Below, piece after piece: positions 10,813 through 22,349 of a stretch of 64,000 nucleotides of DNA. The notes beneath the pieces are model-generated. The model searched no databases, was not told the origin of the DNA, and saw only the letters and a list, made by a program, of their open reading frames with translations. This DNA is from Chaetomium olivaceum (Eukaryota; Ascomycota; Sordariomycetes; Sordariales; Chaetomiaceae). How positions within the stretch are numbered: position 1 is the first letter of the stretch; each line of letters starts with the position of its first letter. The stretch spans positions 620,001-684,000 of the forward strand of contig JAYWVB010000012.1 in NCBI GenBank assembly GCA_039881045.1, written 5' to 3'. The translations under genes were made by a program, and so were the position numbers.

Positions 10813-12952
10813 TCAGACGATGTGCTTGGTAGATGCGGTGGAATGGGCCGCTAGAGAGGTAGTGCTAGACGTTTGGAAGAGATGTATGTATGTACATTCT
10901 ATCGACGTCGTTGATGTACATTTAACCGCCCCCCTAATCCACCTCCCTCGTCCAAAACCGATCCAGCCACACACTCCTCTCCCCCAACCCCCCCCTCTGC
11001 CACCCCACCCCCACTCCCTCCACCCTCGCCCCATCCCCAACACTTCCGACCCCTTCCACCACACCCTCAACAACCCCCCTCCCTTCAAAACCCTCTCCCT
11101 CAACTCCTTCAACCCCAGCACCAACCCCCCCAACCCCCCTTCATCCTCACCCGCGTCCCCATCCCCAGCCCCAGTCCCTACGGGATGCGCCTGCACCCCT
11201 TCCAACCGCTCCACCACCGCCCCCAACACCACCGGCAGGTCCGCCACCATCCGCACCGCCGCCGCGTCCCAGCGCGTGTCGCCATCCAGCCGGTGCAGCG
11301 TGCCCAGGCAGGCTGTGAGCTGTGCCCATTGCGGTAGGGCGATGCCGGCGAAGGAAGGGTCGGGCAAATTGAGGAGGGCGGTGGTGGTGGATTGGAGGGC
11401 GAGGAGGATGTTGTAGGGGTGGCTTTGTTTGGTCGTGCCGTTGGGGAGATGGTGGGATATGGGGAGGTGGTTTGGGAAGGGTGAGTTGGTGGATGGGTGT
11501 GTAGTTGTGGGCGGGGCGGAGTAGTAGGTTGTTGGGGGTGAGGGTGTTGTTGCTGTTGTTATTGTTGTTGTGGAGGGGTCCGTGGTTGTGGAAATGAACT
11601 GGGGGGGTGTTGCGTGGAGGGTTTCGAGGATGGTGAGTTCGGCGTGGTGGAAGTGGGCTAGGAGGGAACCTGGTGGACGGGCGTGGTTAGGACCAGTACG
11701 ACTGTTAGAGCAGGGCATGTTTTGGATGGAAAATTACCTTGGTATTGTAAGACTGTTGGATGGAGATCTCGGAGCTGTGATAGAAGTGTTTCGGCGGCGG
11801 CCTGGTACTTTGTGTGGCGGTTCCGATTGCGTAGCTGAAGAGCCTGCGTGGTCAACAACTGGAGCCGGACTTGCAAGTCCAAGACGGCGTCATTTGGGCA
11901 ATCCGGATTCGAACTAATGGCAACGAGACTGTGCTTTATCTGGGGCGTCCAGCGCAAGGCCTCAACCTGGCCGGAGTAAGTCGATAAGGCCGAGCTGAGC
12001 ACAAAACAGGCCAAGACGGCACGTTGACATTCTAATAAGGGCTCGCCGTGCGTGGGCCCATTGGTATGGCCCATATCCGAACCCCAAAGCCCCAAGGTGT
12101 GCATATCAGAAGGTGTTGGTTTGTTTGGGAGCACCTCCCCGACCAGTGACATGGCCATTGTCATCAGACGGCCAGTAAGCTGATGGTCCCATCCCCAGGC
12201 TACGTAGACTAGCAGGCTGAGCAACAGGTCCATTTCATATTCCATTTGGCTCCGTTGGGTATTGTTTCCTTTTTGTTGTCGGAAGACCATATCAGATAGG
12301 AGGTGCTTCAATTCGACGGCCCGTACTCGCTTTTCACAAGCTGTGGGTGACGCCACGCAGGCGATGGCCCGGAACAGCAACGGTCGCCGGTGCTGTAACT
12401 GTTGAACCGTCATCTCGTCAGGGAGGTGGATGAAAGGAAAATGAGGTAGCATGTGGAAACGGAAGGTCTCGACGCGGGCCGCTATTGGCGCATCCGGAGG
12501 CTCAGGGGTACTCGCGTTTGTGCTGTTGGTAGTAGGTAGCTCGAGAAAGGGGTCTAAGAGAGCTTCGAGTCTAGCCATGCCGTCGATAGAAGGAAATCCA
12601 CAATAGTCCCGATGCCGCTGCTCGGCTACTATGTTGGTCTGGTAGGCGTGGCGCGACGGGAACCGCGATACAAAATCCTCAAAGGGGGTGATCCGGCCCT
12701 CCGAGTTTTGTTTCTGGTCGGGAGTAATGCGGCGTCGCCTCGAGTTGGATGGCGTGCAAGGCTTCTTGAGACGGCGGCATCTAATACCCAGTCTCTTAGC
12801 TTCTTCGGATGCCGATAATCGTAGGTAGCCGACAAAACTCACCTTTCGCACCCATCTCCATTTTGGCGCGGAATGCATCGGCACTTGGCTTTGAAGCAGC
12901 TCATGCACGCATGGCCGTAAGGAGCCGAGTGACTTAAGCCCCGTCGTTCCAT
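10813..12952 (-). CDS. Zn2Cys6 (zinc binuclear cluster) transcription factor
   Basis: Three exons: 12843-12952, 11738-12780 and 10813-11669, with introns 12781-12842 (GTGAGT..TAG) and 11670-11737 (GTAATT..CAG). The joined frame is 2010 nt, 669 residues. The zinc cluster is split by intron 1: ACMSCFKAKCRCIPRQNGDG then CERCRRLKKPCTPSNSRRRR. This fits C-x2-C-x6-C-x8-C-x2-C-x6-C with a basic linker after it. The middle (about residues 130-380) is a fungal-specific regulatory domain (MLPHFPFIHLPD, LLFRAIACVASP, LLLSLLVYVAWGWDHQLTGR). The third exon is Thr/Pro-rich and then Gly-rich, and less certain near its C-terminus. It is presumably a nuclear DNA-binding regulator; targets are unknown. The longest single frame on this strand misses the true first exon. 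Confidence 0.88.
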
Positions 12953-14285
12953 AGTGCAACCTACAACCAAGGGGTTGCGGGTCGTCGGTCACGAGTAGCT
13001 GTTGTCAAGTGTTTGCGTGACCGAGACTCCCGAAAGGTAAAGAACATGGAAAGTGGTCGAGCTAAGAACGATTGGAAGCTAGACTTAGGAATGCCGGAGA
13101 TGACATTAAGTCCGCCGAATTGGCTCGGGGGCCTCAGACGCTCAAATACTGATAAACTCAAGAACCTGCCCTACCAGGCACATACCAGGCAAGGGGTAGG
13201 GCAGGTTGCCACGGGGCCTCGGGGTCCCCTGCCAGCCCTGGTAAACCTCATATCGACGAATCTCGGCAAACTACCTACCTGACTTGCATGATGGTGACGA
13301 TGGATTAAGGACTTAGGGTGGCATTGATTGGTGGCGGATGTCGCTGTTGGTTCAAGCCCGGCTGCAGGCTCGCGGAGAGACAGCGAGCAATTGGGGGCCA
13401 AATTCCCGAGTCATGATTGAATTCGTCAGCAACCGACCGATCCTTAAAATGTGTTCTTTTTTTCGCCAGAGTTACGGCGGAAGCATTGCCACCCTTAAGC
13501 AAATCACAGCAGGAATCAAATCGAACTGAATGAGTTTGGAGATGATATGTGGATAGTGAATTTAAGGTTTTAGAGAAGGATCTCACGACATCAGAATCGT
13601 ACCACGTGGATGTATTACCCCAACTCACTGCTTTCTATTACAGACAAGATAAAAGCCGATGGTTACGCAGTGAGGATCTGGCGCCACATTTATCCCAAAA
13701 TACCTGCAACAACGCCGAGCGTTCCCGTGAACGTGCCAAGCTGCCCAAGCATGCGGTTGAGCGGCATGGTCCGGCGCAGCATCGTTTCCACGCCAATGGA
13801 AAGCCAAACACGGCCCAGATTTCGTCCAAGGCTCGGTCCTCCAACATTCTGGAACATAAATTAAGGCGAAGGGGACCGTTTGTCGGCCACGAAAGATGAG
13901 GCGATGCAGTGGCACTCTAATCCCGAACCTCCACGAGGAAGTAAACGGCCCCCAAGTATCGAATATGATGGATGTTTCCATTGTTCCAACTTCCCGTTTA
14001 GCGGCACAAGCGCCGGGACGGATGGTTGGTTGGGCGGAGCACTCCATGTGGTGAAAATACCGGATCCATAAGATCACATGGGAACCATCCCTAAGACCGC
14101 GCTTATGGAGATTCAAAGTGATCCTAATACGCCTTTTGGTCGCCTGACAAAATAATGAATATTCAATAAATTCAGGGTTTGGAAGACCTCAAGAATACAG
14201 CCAGAAGTCTACGTTACGTCCACCTTGACCAAACATCGTCCTTCAAATTGGCCGAGCGGGGTCCGTTATATCTTTTATCAATGAC
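12953..14285. other. Divergent intergenic region, nothing recognised
   Basis: Lies between the 5' ends of the minus-strand regulator and the plus-strand CorA-like gene, so it should carry both promoters. A minus-strand frame at 13625-14116 lacks any recognisable domain. Confidence 0.5.
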
Positions 14286-17200
14286 ATGGGCTTAAAACAG
14301 CAGCCATCGGGCCGGCAGAAACCTAGGCCCTCGGAATGTATCCCGGTTCCGCACGACGATTTGTTGCATTACACCCGTTGCCTCAGATTCGAGGAGCGCG
14401 ACAGTCACCTCCAGAATGCAAATCCAGACTTGCGCGGACAAGTTACCCACTGGCTTTCACGGGTTCAGCGCGTACGATCCCATATCGATTCCCGTCCCGA
14501 GGGAGAGTTCTGGACCGCCCGCCTGGCCGATCACCTGGCCGATCTCCGGTCTAAACCCCAGCCACGCAGAGCCGAGGGGACTTTGGCTCAGACACTGTCC
14601 CGTCTCCATATTGGCAGCCGGAGCAGCCAGATCAACATCCCTACCATTCAAGTCGGTGGCAAAACGCTCTCAGCAGAGTCAACGCCCAACATCGCTTCTG
14701 TGTTGGCAACATCTCATCATCACGATGCCCAAGAGAACGACGGTAAAGAGCACACTTACAAGGGGCTACAGGCTGGAGCGGTTTACTTTAAGGATGGAAA
14801 ACCCCACTCGCACTCTAATTTGCAGGGGAGTTTTCCCGACCAGACTATCCCATTGGCGGACCTTCTCGCTAGGGATGGGGATAGGAGTGTTCTGACGGAG
14901 CAGTGTGAGGAAGGGATGCTTCGATGGTTCCACATTCCTGCTAACAATGCATCGTGGGTCGAGGTACATTACCGTCCTCTATTCTTTTTTTATTTTTCTC
15001 AGTAGTTGATGCTAAACTACGATACAACACTAGGAAGCCATTGCCCGCCATTACAACGAAGTCAGACCAGACAGAGGTGACCTCTTTGAGAAAGCCAAAA
15101 GCAACCCAAAGACCCATGAGATCCTTCGCCGCGTCGGGTGGCGCGGGCATTCCCGCAATGGCCTTGACCGACACAATGCCCCTCACACTCGGCAAATGAG
15201 CCCCGGATGCGAAGTCATCAAAGGAGGATCTGGAAATACAAATGCGATGTGTCTATTCGTAAGTTTTGCCATCCTCCTCTCTGTTCCCAAAACACCGTCA
15301 ACTCATATTCCCAGTCACCATACCTCCACTGGGAGACGGCGCAAGGGTGGGAAGGTCAATGCAGGGCAATCGAGCGAGCGACTCGGACCGCTACCTTGCA
15401 AGATGCGTCGGCCATAAAAGTCCACGATAGGGTTGAGGACAACTTCCACAACGAACTGCGCGGCCACCACATCAACGAGACGTCTCTTTCCGCCGTGGCA
15501 CAAGAAACCATTGCGGCTTCCATGAACCACTTCCGGCCTATGGCAATGCGGGCGAGCACCCGTCGTGGTGTGATCGGAAGGATCTTGTTTGGTGCGGCCC
15601 GTATCGCTAAACTCATGACATCGTACGAAGATGACCAGCTCATTGGCGACTACCTATACGCAAACCCGCCTTTGCATCCGCGTCGGACCCTCCACCAGTC
15701 GTTCAACGAGTATGCCAACTTCTTGCGCGACACGAAGAAGCTGGACCAGGACCAAATTGTCTACCGGGCCACGGCCAAGGTTCGGGATACCACTCGCCAG
15801 GGCTGCAGTAAGTGGTGCCAGTGCCCAGACTGCACTGCGGAGCGGTCGACAGTGTCGCGGCTTTTGATGGTAGACCAGTTGTGGGTTTTTGTATTGGATG
15901 AGAGTGAGTATCCCCAAGGCGAGCACTCGTCATGTGAGCCCATTCAGGGGCTAACTTTCCAGACACCATCATCACTAGCTTTCCCCAACGTTGGGGTTCC
16001 TACTTTACTAGTGATCCTTCTGGAGTGCACACTCGTGTGCGGGATCAGTTGAGAAAAGGGGAGCGGGAGATTGGAAATCCATACGATCTCGTTCTTAGCG
16101 TATTCGACGTGTGCTGTCGGACCTTCTACGAGAATACCTCCTTCGAAGACCGGCAACCCCTCATGAACTACATCTTTACCGACTCGATCAACTTTGTGGT
16201 GAGTACAAGCAGTGGCCCCCATCTCATCATAACCCCTGACATCGTAATAGACCACACGGGAGCTTGTCGCCCGCCAAGAACTGGCTGTTCTCGCGCAGGG
16301 CATCTGGACGGCTTACGGTTCCCCCGACAAAGCCCAGATTGCGGAAGCACACAAAGCCCTCATGAATATCAACCCGGAAGCCGGTCTGATGCGGCAAGCT
16401 GACAACATCCTGAGCGATCTTGGTATTATCCGCCAGATTAAGTCGATCCAACGCGAGGTTCTCGAGCAGTACCATATCCACGTCGCCCGAAGGCTAGTTC
16501 CCAAGTACGGGCTGGGTGTGAACATTACGCTCCCCCACACGCCCGCGCTACGAGACGTTAGGCGCATGCGCGAAGCACTGGACGAAAGAGATGACGCGTT
16601 CGACGACAATAAATCGGCTGCCAACTGGACGCTGGAGTGCGCTGACGAGTCCGAGCTGTTCCTGTCCGACCAGTACAAGCAGATCGACAACCTCCACACA
16701 GCGGCCGAGTACTGCCACAAGCGGCTTCAAGAGCTCCTCGACACCAAAAACCGCTATGCCGGGATTGTCTCCGCCTGGGAAGCCGTAGCCAACAGTGTTG
16801 AGCAGTCCAACCAGGGCAAATCGATCATGCTATTTTCCGTGCTCAGCATTATTTTTGTAAGGCTCCCTCCCCCCTCTCACTTTAACAACCCCCTCAACTC
16901 TTTCAAAGCCCCTCATCACTAACTCCCCCTCCAACAGCTCCCCCTCTCCTTCATAACAAGCGTCTTCGGCATGAACATCCAAGACTACCGCATCGGCCTC
17001 GGGACGCTCGCCCAAGAGCTGTACTACGTCTTTGGCATCTCCATCGTCGTCATCTTCTTCTCCCTGCTCCTCGCCTTCGACAAGTTCTCCCTCGCCCTCC
17101 TCCTCTACTGCGTCAACGTCCCCACCAAATGGGTCATGACCCGCCTCGCGCTGCTCTGGCAGCCTGTCGTCGGCGCCCTGGGCCTGGGGGGTGCGGGCAG

Positions 17201-17420
17201 CGGGGGCCACGCGCGTAACTATCGGCGGTTGAATGAGTTGCGTGTGCGGACGGTGCGGCATATGGAGGAGGAGATTGAACGGGTGCGGCTGGTGAGGGAT
17301 ACGAAGCTGTTTTGGAAGAGTGTGGAGGCGGAGCAGGCGAGGAGGAGGGCGCAGGGGCAGGGGGAGGGGATGAAGCGGGGGATGGGCGTGAGGGTGAGGA
17401 GTGGGGGGTTTGATGTTTAG
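14286..17420 (+). CDS. CorA-like magnesium transporter domain protein
   Basis: Six exons: 14286-14963, 15034-15258, 15315-15903, 15963-16198, 16251-16856 and 16938-17420. All introns are GT-AG with consistent phase and give 938 residues. The long N-terminal part is soluble and charged, with RWFHIPANNASWVE near residue 220 resembling the cytosolic start of CorA-like proteins. The C-terminal third has a long helical stretch (AAEYCHKRLQELLDTKNRYA), then a membrane segment SIMLFSVLSIIFLPLSFITS followed by VFGMN, the GMN signature of the CorA pore. A second membrane segment (ELYYVFGISIVVIFFSLLLAF) and a third hydrophobic stretch follow. The tail is a basic/acidic helix. Fungal members of this class are membrane proteins often called CorA-like; Mg2+ transport is not proven. 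It is intact, one of the cleanest models here. Confidence 0.88.
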
Positions 17421-18806
17421 GTTTTGTTTGTAGTTCAGTTGGGGAGGGAGTGGATAGACATTTTATTGTAGGGAAGTTGGTTTTATAATCCATTAATCAT
17501 ATATTGCACCTGGGCAATACGACAACGATGAAATAGAAATTGGGTCTCTTCCGGCCATGGCCAACAGCATCTTGCCTTCAAAATGTCTGGTGCCACCAAC
17601 GGCTGGTCTCGCCCGTTGTGTTTTAGATACGGGGTGTAACTTTTACAGTGCTCGTTCCGGCGTTGTGCTAGCGGTGCAGGTGATTGCTGCGGTGTAGAAA
17701 GTCGGATATCATCTCATCGGAAACCGTGTTCGGCTTCTCTTGCGTGGCAGGCAAAGAATACGCGGCCACGTTAGTTAGGGGACGCAGGACGTACGAAACG
17801 TAGAATGTCTTGCTCGCTTTGGCGGCGTCTGTTCACCATACCAGCCTCCCTTAGTCGTGGGCAACGAGCATGAGCCCTGCTTTTCTCGTCCGAAACGGTG
17901 CGAAAGTCGGCGTTTACCTGCATCTGTATGTCCGTCTCGGCGGAATCATGACATGTAATTTGGGATGCGGGTATGAAGAGCCGGCAAGGGGTGGTACAGG
18001 AGAACTCCCAACCAATGATAACCTTAATCTTGTCTCCATCAACAATGATCGCCCTTCGCAAGTCAAGGTACTATAAAACGGATGGCCTCCCGTCTGTATC
18101 TGGTCTGAAGCATGCTCAAAATTCCTTTTCCATGCCTCAAAAAAAACGAAATTTCTGCCTGATGTCTGGATGGTATGGCCAGGAACCGGAAGGGCCAAGA
18201 GTTCCGACAGCAAGGCTCACTTAGTTTGTCGTATACGCCCTAACGGAATTGGAGCACTTTGAATCGGAGCCTAAGCCGGAAGAGGGGCACCAGTATTGTG
18301 ATGTGATTACCGAAGTATCGTAGCGGACATAGAGATAACTGGGTGTGGGCGGGACCCGCGGTCGCCGTCGATATTGGTCACCACGGAGCTCATGACAGGG
18401 ATTCGAGCCAGCAGATCAATGAGCTGGAAATGGAATCTCTTTTTGTACTCTTTTCCTGCTCCTACCAACTCTTTTGTCTGGGCTGTGGCCGTGGACGAGG
18501 TTAGAATGATGAACATTTGCGTCCCTGTGCCCGACTTTGTCAAACTCGCATTGCGTGCATAGGCGTAGATGTCGGGGACAGGAATGTGGGTACGTAAGGT
18601 ACCTCAGGCTTGCCAGCTTAGATATCAACTAAACCTCAACTGTGAAAATGAAACGGGAGCTATATTTATTTTATTTCGTTCTACCTTGTTCAAGCCTTTC
18701 CTATTTGTTGAATGTTTTCTACTTTACTTTTTTTGAACGATCCTATAGTTTTCTATTGAGTCCGCCGTTCTTTTACCTACCACAGGGCCAGCAGTCAAGA
18801 CTGGAT
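17421..18806. other. Intergenic between convergent genes, nothing recognised
   Basis: The 3' flanks of the CorA-like gene and the minus-strand regulator meet here. Short frames only; no RNA gene or repeat recognised. Confidence 0.5.
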
Positions 18807-20519
18807 TTATGCACGCGGTCTGATATGAAAACCTTCAAACACTCTCTCCCCATTGTGAAAGAATGCGTATTTCGCAAACAGTGCCGCCAAGCAGTCCTCT
18901 CCCAACTGCATCTGTTCCCGAAGCGCCCAGTAGACAATCCCAATGGCCATAGGGGTAACCACCGTCTCGCTCGTGGGCGTCGTGCCCATCAACCGCGTGG
19001 TACAAGAGAGCGTCATGAACGCCTCGGCTGCAGCCTGGCAGCGAAACCTTGCCTTCCCCGGGAGAAGAAGCGGGGTAGGGTTGGTGCCGCGACCCATTAC
19101 TGCTGCACCCTGGAGACGCACGTACCTCTCATCTTCGAGCGACAGACGTTCGGGTTGCTGTGGTGGTTGGCGCGGGGCAACGGCCTCGAGCTGCATTAAG
19201 TAAAGTAGAGCGGCGTTGTAGTATAAGATGTCGCGCCAGCCGCGGCGCGTCGAATTCCAAGTTGGCCTGCAGCATCAGGCTGACCAGAAAAGGTACCTTT
19301 TGTGGGTTGACCATAAAAGGAATTTTATCAGGTTTGTTGGGTTCCGAGGGGTCTCCGGTGTGCCGGACCATGCGTACAGAGCCCGAATGGACTCTGTGCC
19401 AGTCCCAGCGCCAAACCTGTAGCGCGACGGACAAGACTTGGATCTTGTCGAGACAGGCAGCTCGTGTGTGTGGGTCAAGCACACCCTCGGCTATACCGGG
19501 GAGCTCGACAAAAATATCCATCACACGGTCCTCAAAGGTCTTTGGTATTTGTCGCCATGGGATAGTCTTCCAAGGCTCATCTTCGAGAAAGCATTGCCTT
19601 TGCTGCCAAATAGTTTGGCAAGTCTTACGCCGTGTTAGTGGTAGTTTTAGCACCTACATCACGCACCCCACACAACTTACGAGCAAAACCCGGCAGGATC
19701 GGTACAAGACCAGGAGCCTTTCATTCCCAAATATTTCTGGACCGCAGTACCGTAAGATGTTGGTGATACCGACGTGATGGGGAGGCGCGGACCCCGCCAT
19801 TCTGTGCATGGCATACTAGGACAGTTTAGCATGGAGATGTCTGTACCAGGCCGGGCCAAAATTACCTCGTACATGTCCATCAATATCAGGGTGGAACAGA
19901 GCTCGGCAAGCCGCGGTTTGGCAGCTTCATGTAGCAAAGACTGGACTTCGCGCAAGACCTGGCCGTACAGGGCGCCCCCTCTGGCCGTCAGGGCGCCGTC
20001 CCCGCGACTAACACCTGTGTATGCATACGTGATGGCATGGAAACAAACCTGATTGACCTCGGGGAACCCGCTCGTTGTGACAGACAAAATAACCGGGCGC
20101 CACAGCGGGGCCCATGCGTACTTTGCAAAAAAGTAGGGCGTGGTTTGTTGGTGATCATGGTGGAGGCGTAATTTGAGTTTGGGAGATGGCACCTGTGGCC
20201 AGCGCCCTCGGCTCGGGGAGGGTTTCGGTGCCGGGATCTTGACTAGTCGCTGCGTGCCGTCGTGTTCTGCATGGATGCCAAGCACCTTCATGCGCAAGGG
20301 GAGCTCGTAGCCGCCGCAGGTGTGACCGGAGGAAATACAACGCTGGCAGTTTGGTTGACCTTTATCTGCAGGTACATGTGGTTGTCTCAATAAGGAAACT
20401 CTTGTGACCAATGGTGGGGGCGGTCTGGACGCTGACATTGCAGCTTTGGCCTACTCACCACACTTGACTCGTCTCTTTCGGCAGGTCTGGCAGTACCCGC
20501 TCGACGGCAGTCGACCCAT
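18807..20519 (-). CDS. Zn2Cys6 transcription factor, apparent frameshift in last exon
   Basis: Exons: 20459-20519 (MGRLPSSGYCQTCRKRRVKC), 19866-20365, 19681-19815 and 18807-19623. The introns are 20366-20458, 19816-19865 and 19624-19680 (the last with a CACTAAC branch site). The zinc cluster CQTCRKRRVKC / DKGQPNCQRCISSGHTC is split by intron 1 and fits C-x2-C-x6-C-x6-C-x2-C-x6-C. The rest resembles the fungal transcription factor 2 type (SGFPEVNQVCFHAITYAYTG, ALYGQVLREVQSLL, LCSTLILMDMYEV, HHVGITNILRYCGPEIF, DEPWKTIPWR). At about 19243 the homologous sequence moves frame (NLEFDAP then GWRDILYYNAALLYLMQLEA). The last exon is 817 nt, not in phase. This is a real break or a sequencing slip; with the shift ignored the protein is about 500 residues. 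Confidence 0.78.
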
Positions 20520-21262
20520 GGGTATTCGGGCCTCTTAGTCGTTTTGGGATTTAACAACGGCTTTCTAGCTCTGTTGACAATCAAGGACTAGAAATTCAAT
20601 GGTTCTCGGTTCACAATATCAAGCCCTATGGAATATCGAGTGCCAAGTGTCGATTGTCGAGAGTGTGAGTTCGAGCACTCGATGCTTGTGACGTTGCGAC
20701 TCTGTGAGCTGTACTGCTGCTGTGTAGGTAGTGTTCACCACAGCAGGCGTATTAGTAAATAGGAATTTGTCAGATATCTCCAGCAAAGCAAGCTTGACTT
20801 TCTTTGACGGTTGGTTCTCGCGATTTCGATGGCGATTGTACGAGAAGGGGAATTCAATTCGAGTCGGTGTGGATCTGGAAACTGACGTCGTTGCCGCCTT
20901 GGAGTTTGTCAGCTCCACCTCAGGAGTCAGTCTCGTTTCGTGCTTGCCCGCCAATCAATCGCTGGCTTTGATTGAAGCCAAGCATCTGCTCCACGTTGTC
21001 ATGTTACACCTTTTTCCCGATCGGGTAATTATTCGTCGAGGCGCGTCTGCTTAGTACTGGGTGAATCCATCCCCAAACTTAGCCATGAGAAAAGCGAATT
21101 TGTCAGACAGAAGCCTGTTCTTTCACACATACAAAAGGAGCTAGATATCCTCAATAATTACAGTTGGAATGCACAGCAATCGCATCACAATCTCATCACA
21201 CTACATCTACATATCACGATTCAAGTCGGTCCTAGTCAGAGACTCGAACACATACCATCGAA
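20520..21262. other. Divergent intergenic region, nothing recognised
   Basis: Promoter region shared by the minus-strand regulator and the plus-strand SDR. The divergent pair may be functionally linked (regulator beside its target), which is inference only. Confidence 0.5.
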
Positions 21263-22349
21263 ATGGAGAACCTCCCGAAAGACCACTTCGTCACCAGGTA
21301 CGACCCTGACCCTCGTTAGTCTCAACCAGCCATGGCACTAACACACAAATGCACAACAACAGCCTCCAATTCACCAAGAACGTCTATCAAGATGTGTACC
21401 CTTCCATTGACCCCACCAAGCCGGAACTTTCTCTAGCCGGCAAGGTTGTCATCATCACCGGTGCCAGCCGCGGCATCGGAGCCAAGGTAACTTCCACCTT
21501 GGAGCAAGTTAGAACGCATGATAGCTGACAATCCGGTCGATAGGGGATCGCACCGGCCTTTGCCAAGGCTGGTGCCAAAGCCATCGTGCTCGTGGCCACC
21601 AACGCTGAGAAGCTCGCCACGGTCGAGGCCGAGCTTAAAGTCATTAACCCCAACGTTCAGCTCCTTTCCGTCGCGACCAACATGGCTGACGAGGTGTCCG
21701 TCGCCAACCTGTTCGCCGCGGTCAAGGCCAGCTTCGGCCACGCAGACATCCTCGTCCAGAACGCCGGCATCGCCAACAGTAACGGAACCATTCACGAGCA
21801 GCCGCTCGACATGTGGTGGTCCAACTTTGTGCGTCGCCCAATCCCCACCCCCGCGTCCTTCCTCGTACCCTTCTAACCCCCTGCCCTCAATAGGAAGTCA
21901 ACACCAAAGGCGCATTCCTCCTCGCCAAGCACTTCATCACCTCCCTGCCGACCCCCACCACCCCGGCCACCATCATCAACCTCACCACCGCCGGCGCCTG
22001 GCTCATCACCTTCATGGCGGGCTACTCGATCAGCAAGCTGGCGAGCCAGCAACTGATGGCGCACCTCGACGCGGGCTACCCGAACTTGACGACCATCTCG
22101 CTGCACCCGGGCCTGGTCGACACCGATATGACGGACCCGGCCTTCCGGCGCTTCAACAAGGACACCCCCGAGCTGGTGGGCGGCGTCTCCGTGTGGCTGG
22201 CCAGCGAGAAGGCCAAGTTCCTGGGTGGGCGGGCCATTGCTGCGCAGTGGAGCGTGGATGACCTGGTGGAGAGGGAGAAGGAGATTGTGGAGGGGGACCT
22301 GCTGAAGATGGAAATGGCGGGGAAGCTCGGTGTGGAGCAGTTCCAGTAG
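21263..22349 (+). CDS. Short-chain dehydrogenase/reductase (SDR)
   Basis: Four exons: 21263-21297, 21363-21486, 21544-21828 and 21894-22349. All introns are GT-AG and in phase, giving 299 residues. The Rossmann motif VVIITGASRGIGAK (about residues 39-52) is split from GIAPAFAKAGAKAIV by intron 2. NAG appears in ILVQNAGIAN, and the catalytic YxxxK in GYSISKLASQQ, preceded by IINLTTAGAW. In the usual catalytic serine position the sequence has threonine residues. The substrate is unknown. It lies beside a divergent Zn2Cys6 regulator at 18.8-20.5 kb. The model is intact. Confidence 0.9.

Noticed and set aside
10972..11416. Plus-strand Pro-rich frame
   Set aside because: Antisense to exon 3 of the Zn2Cys6 regulator, whose frame is supported by two phase-consistent splice joins.
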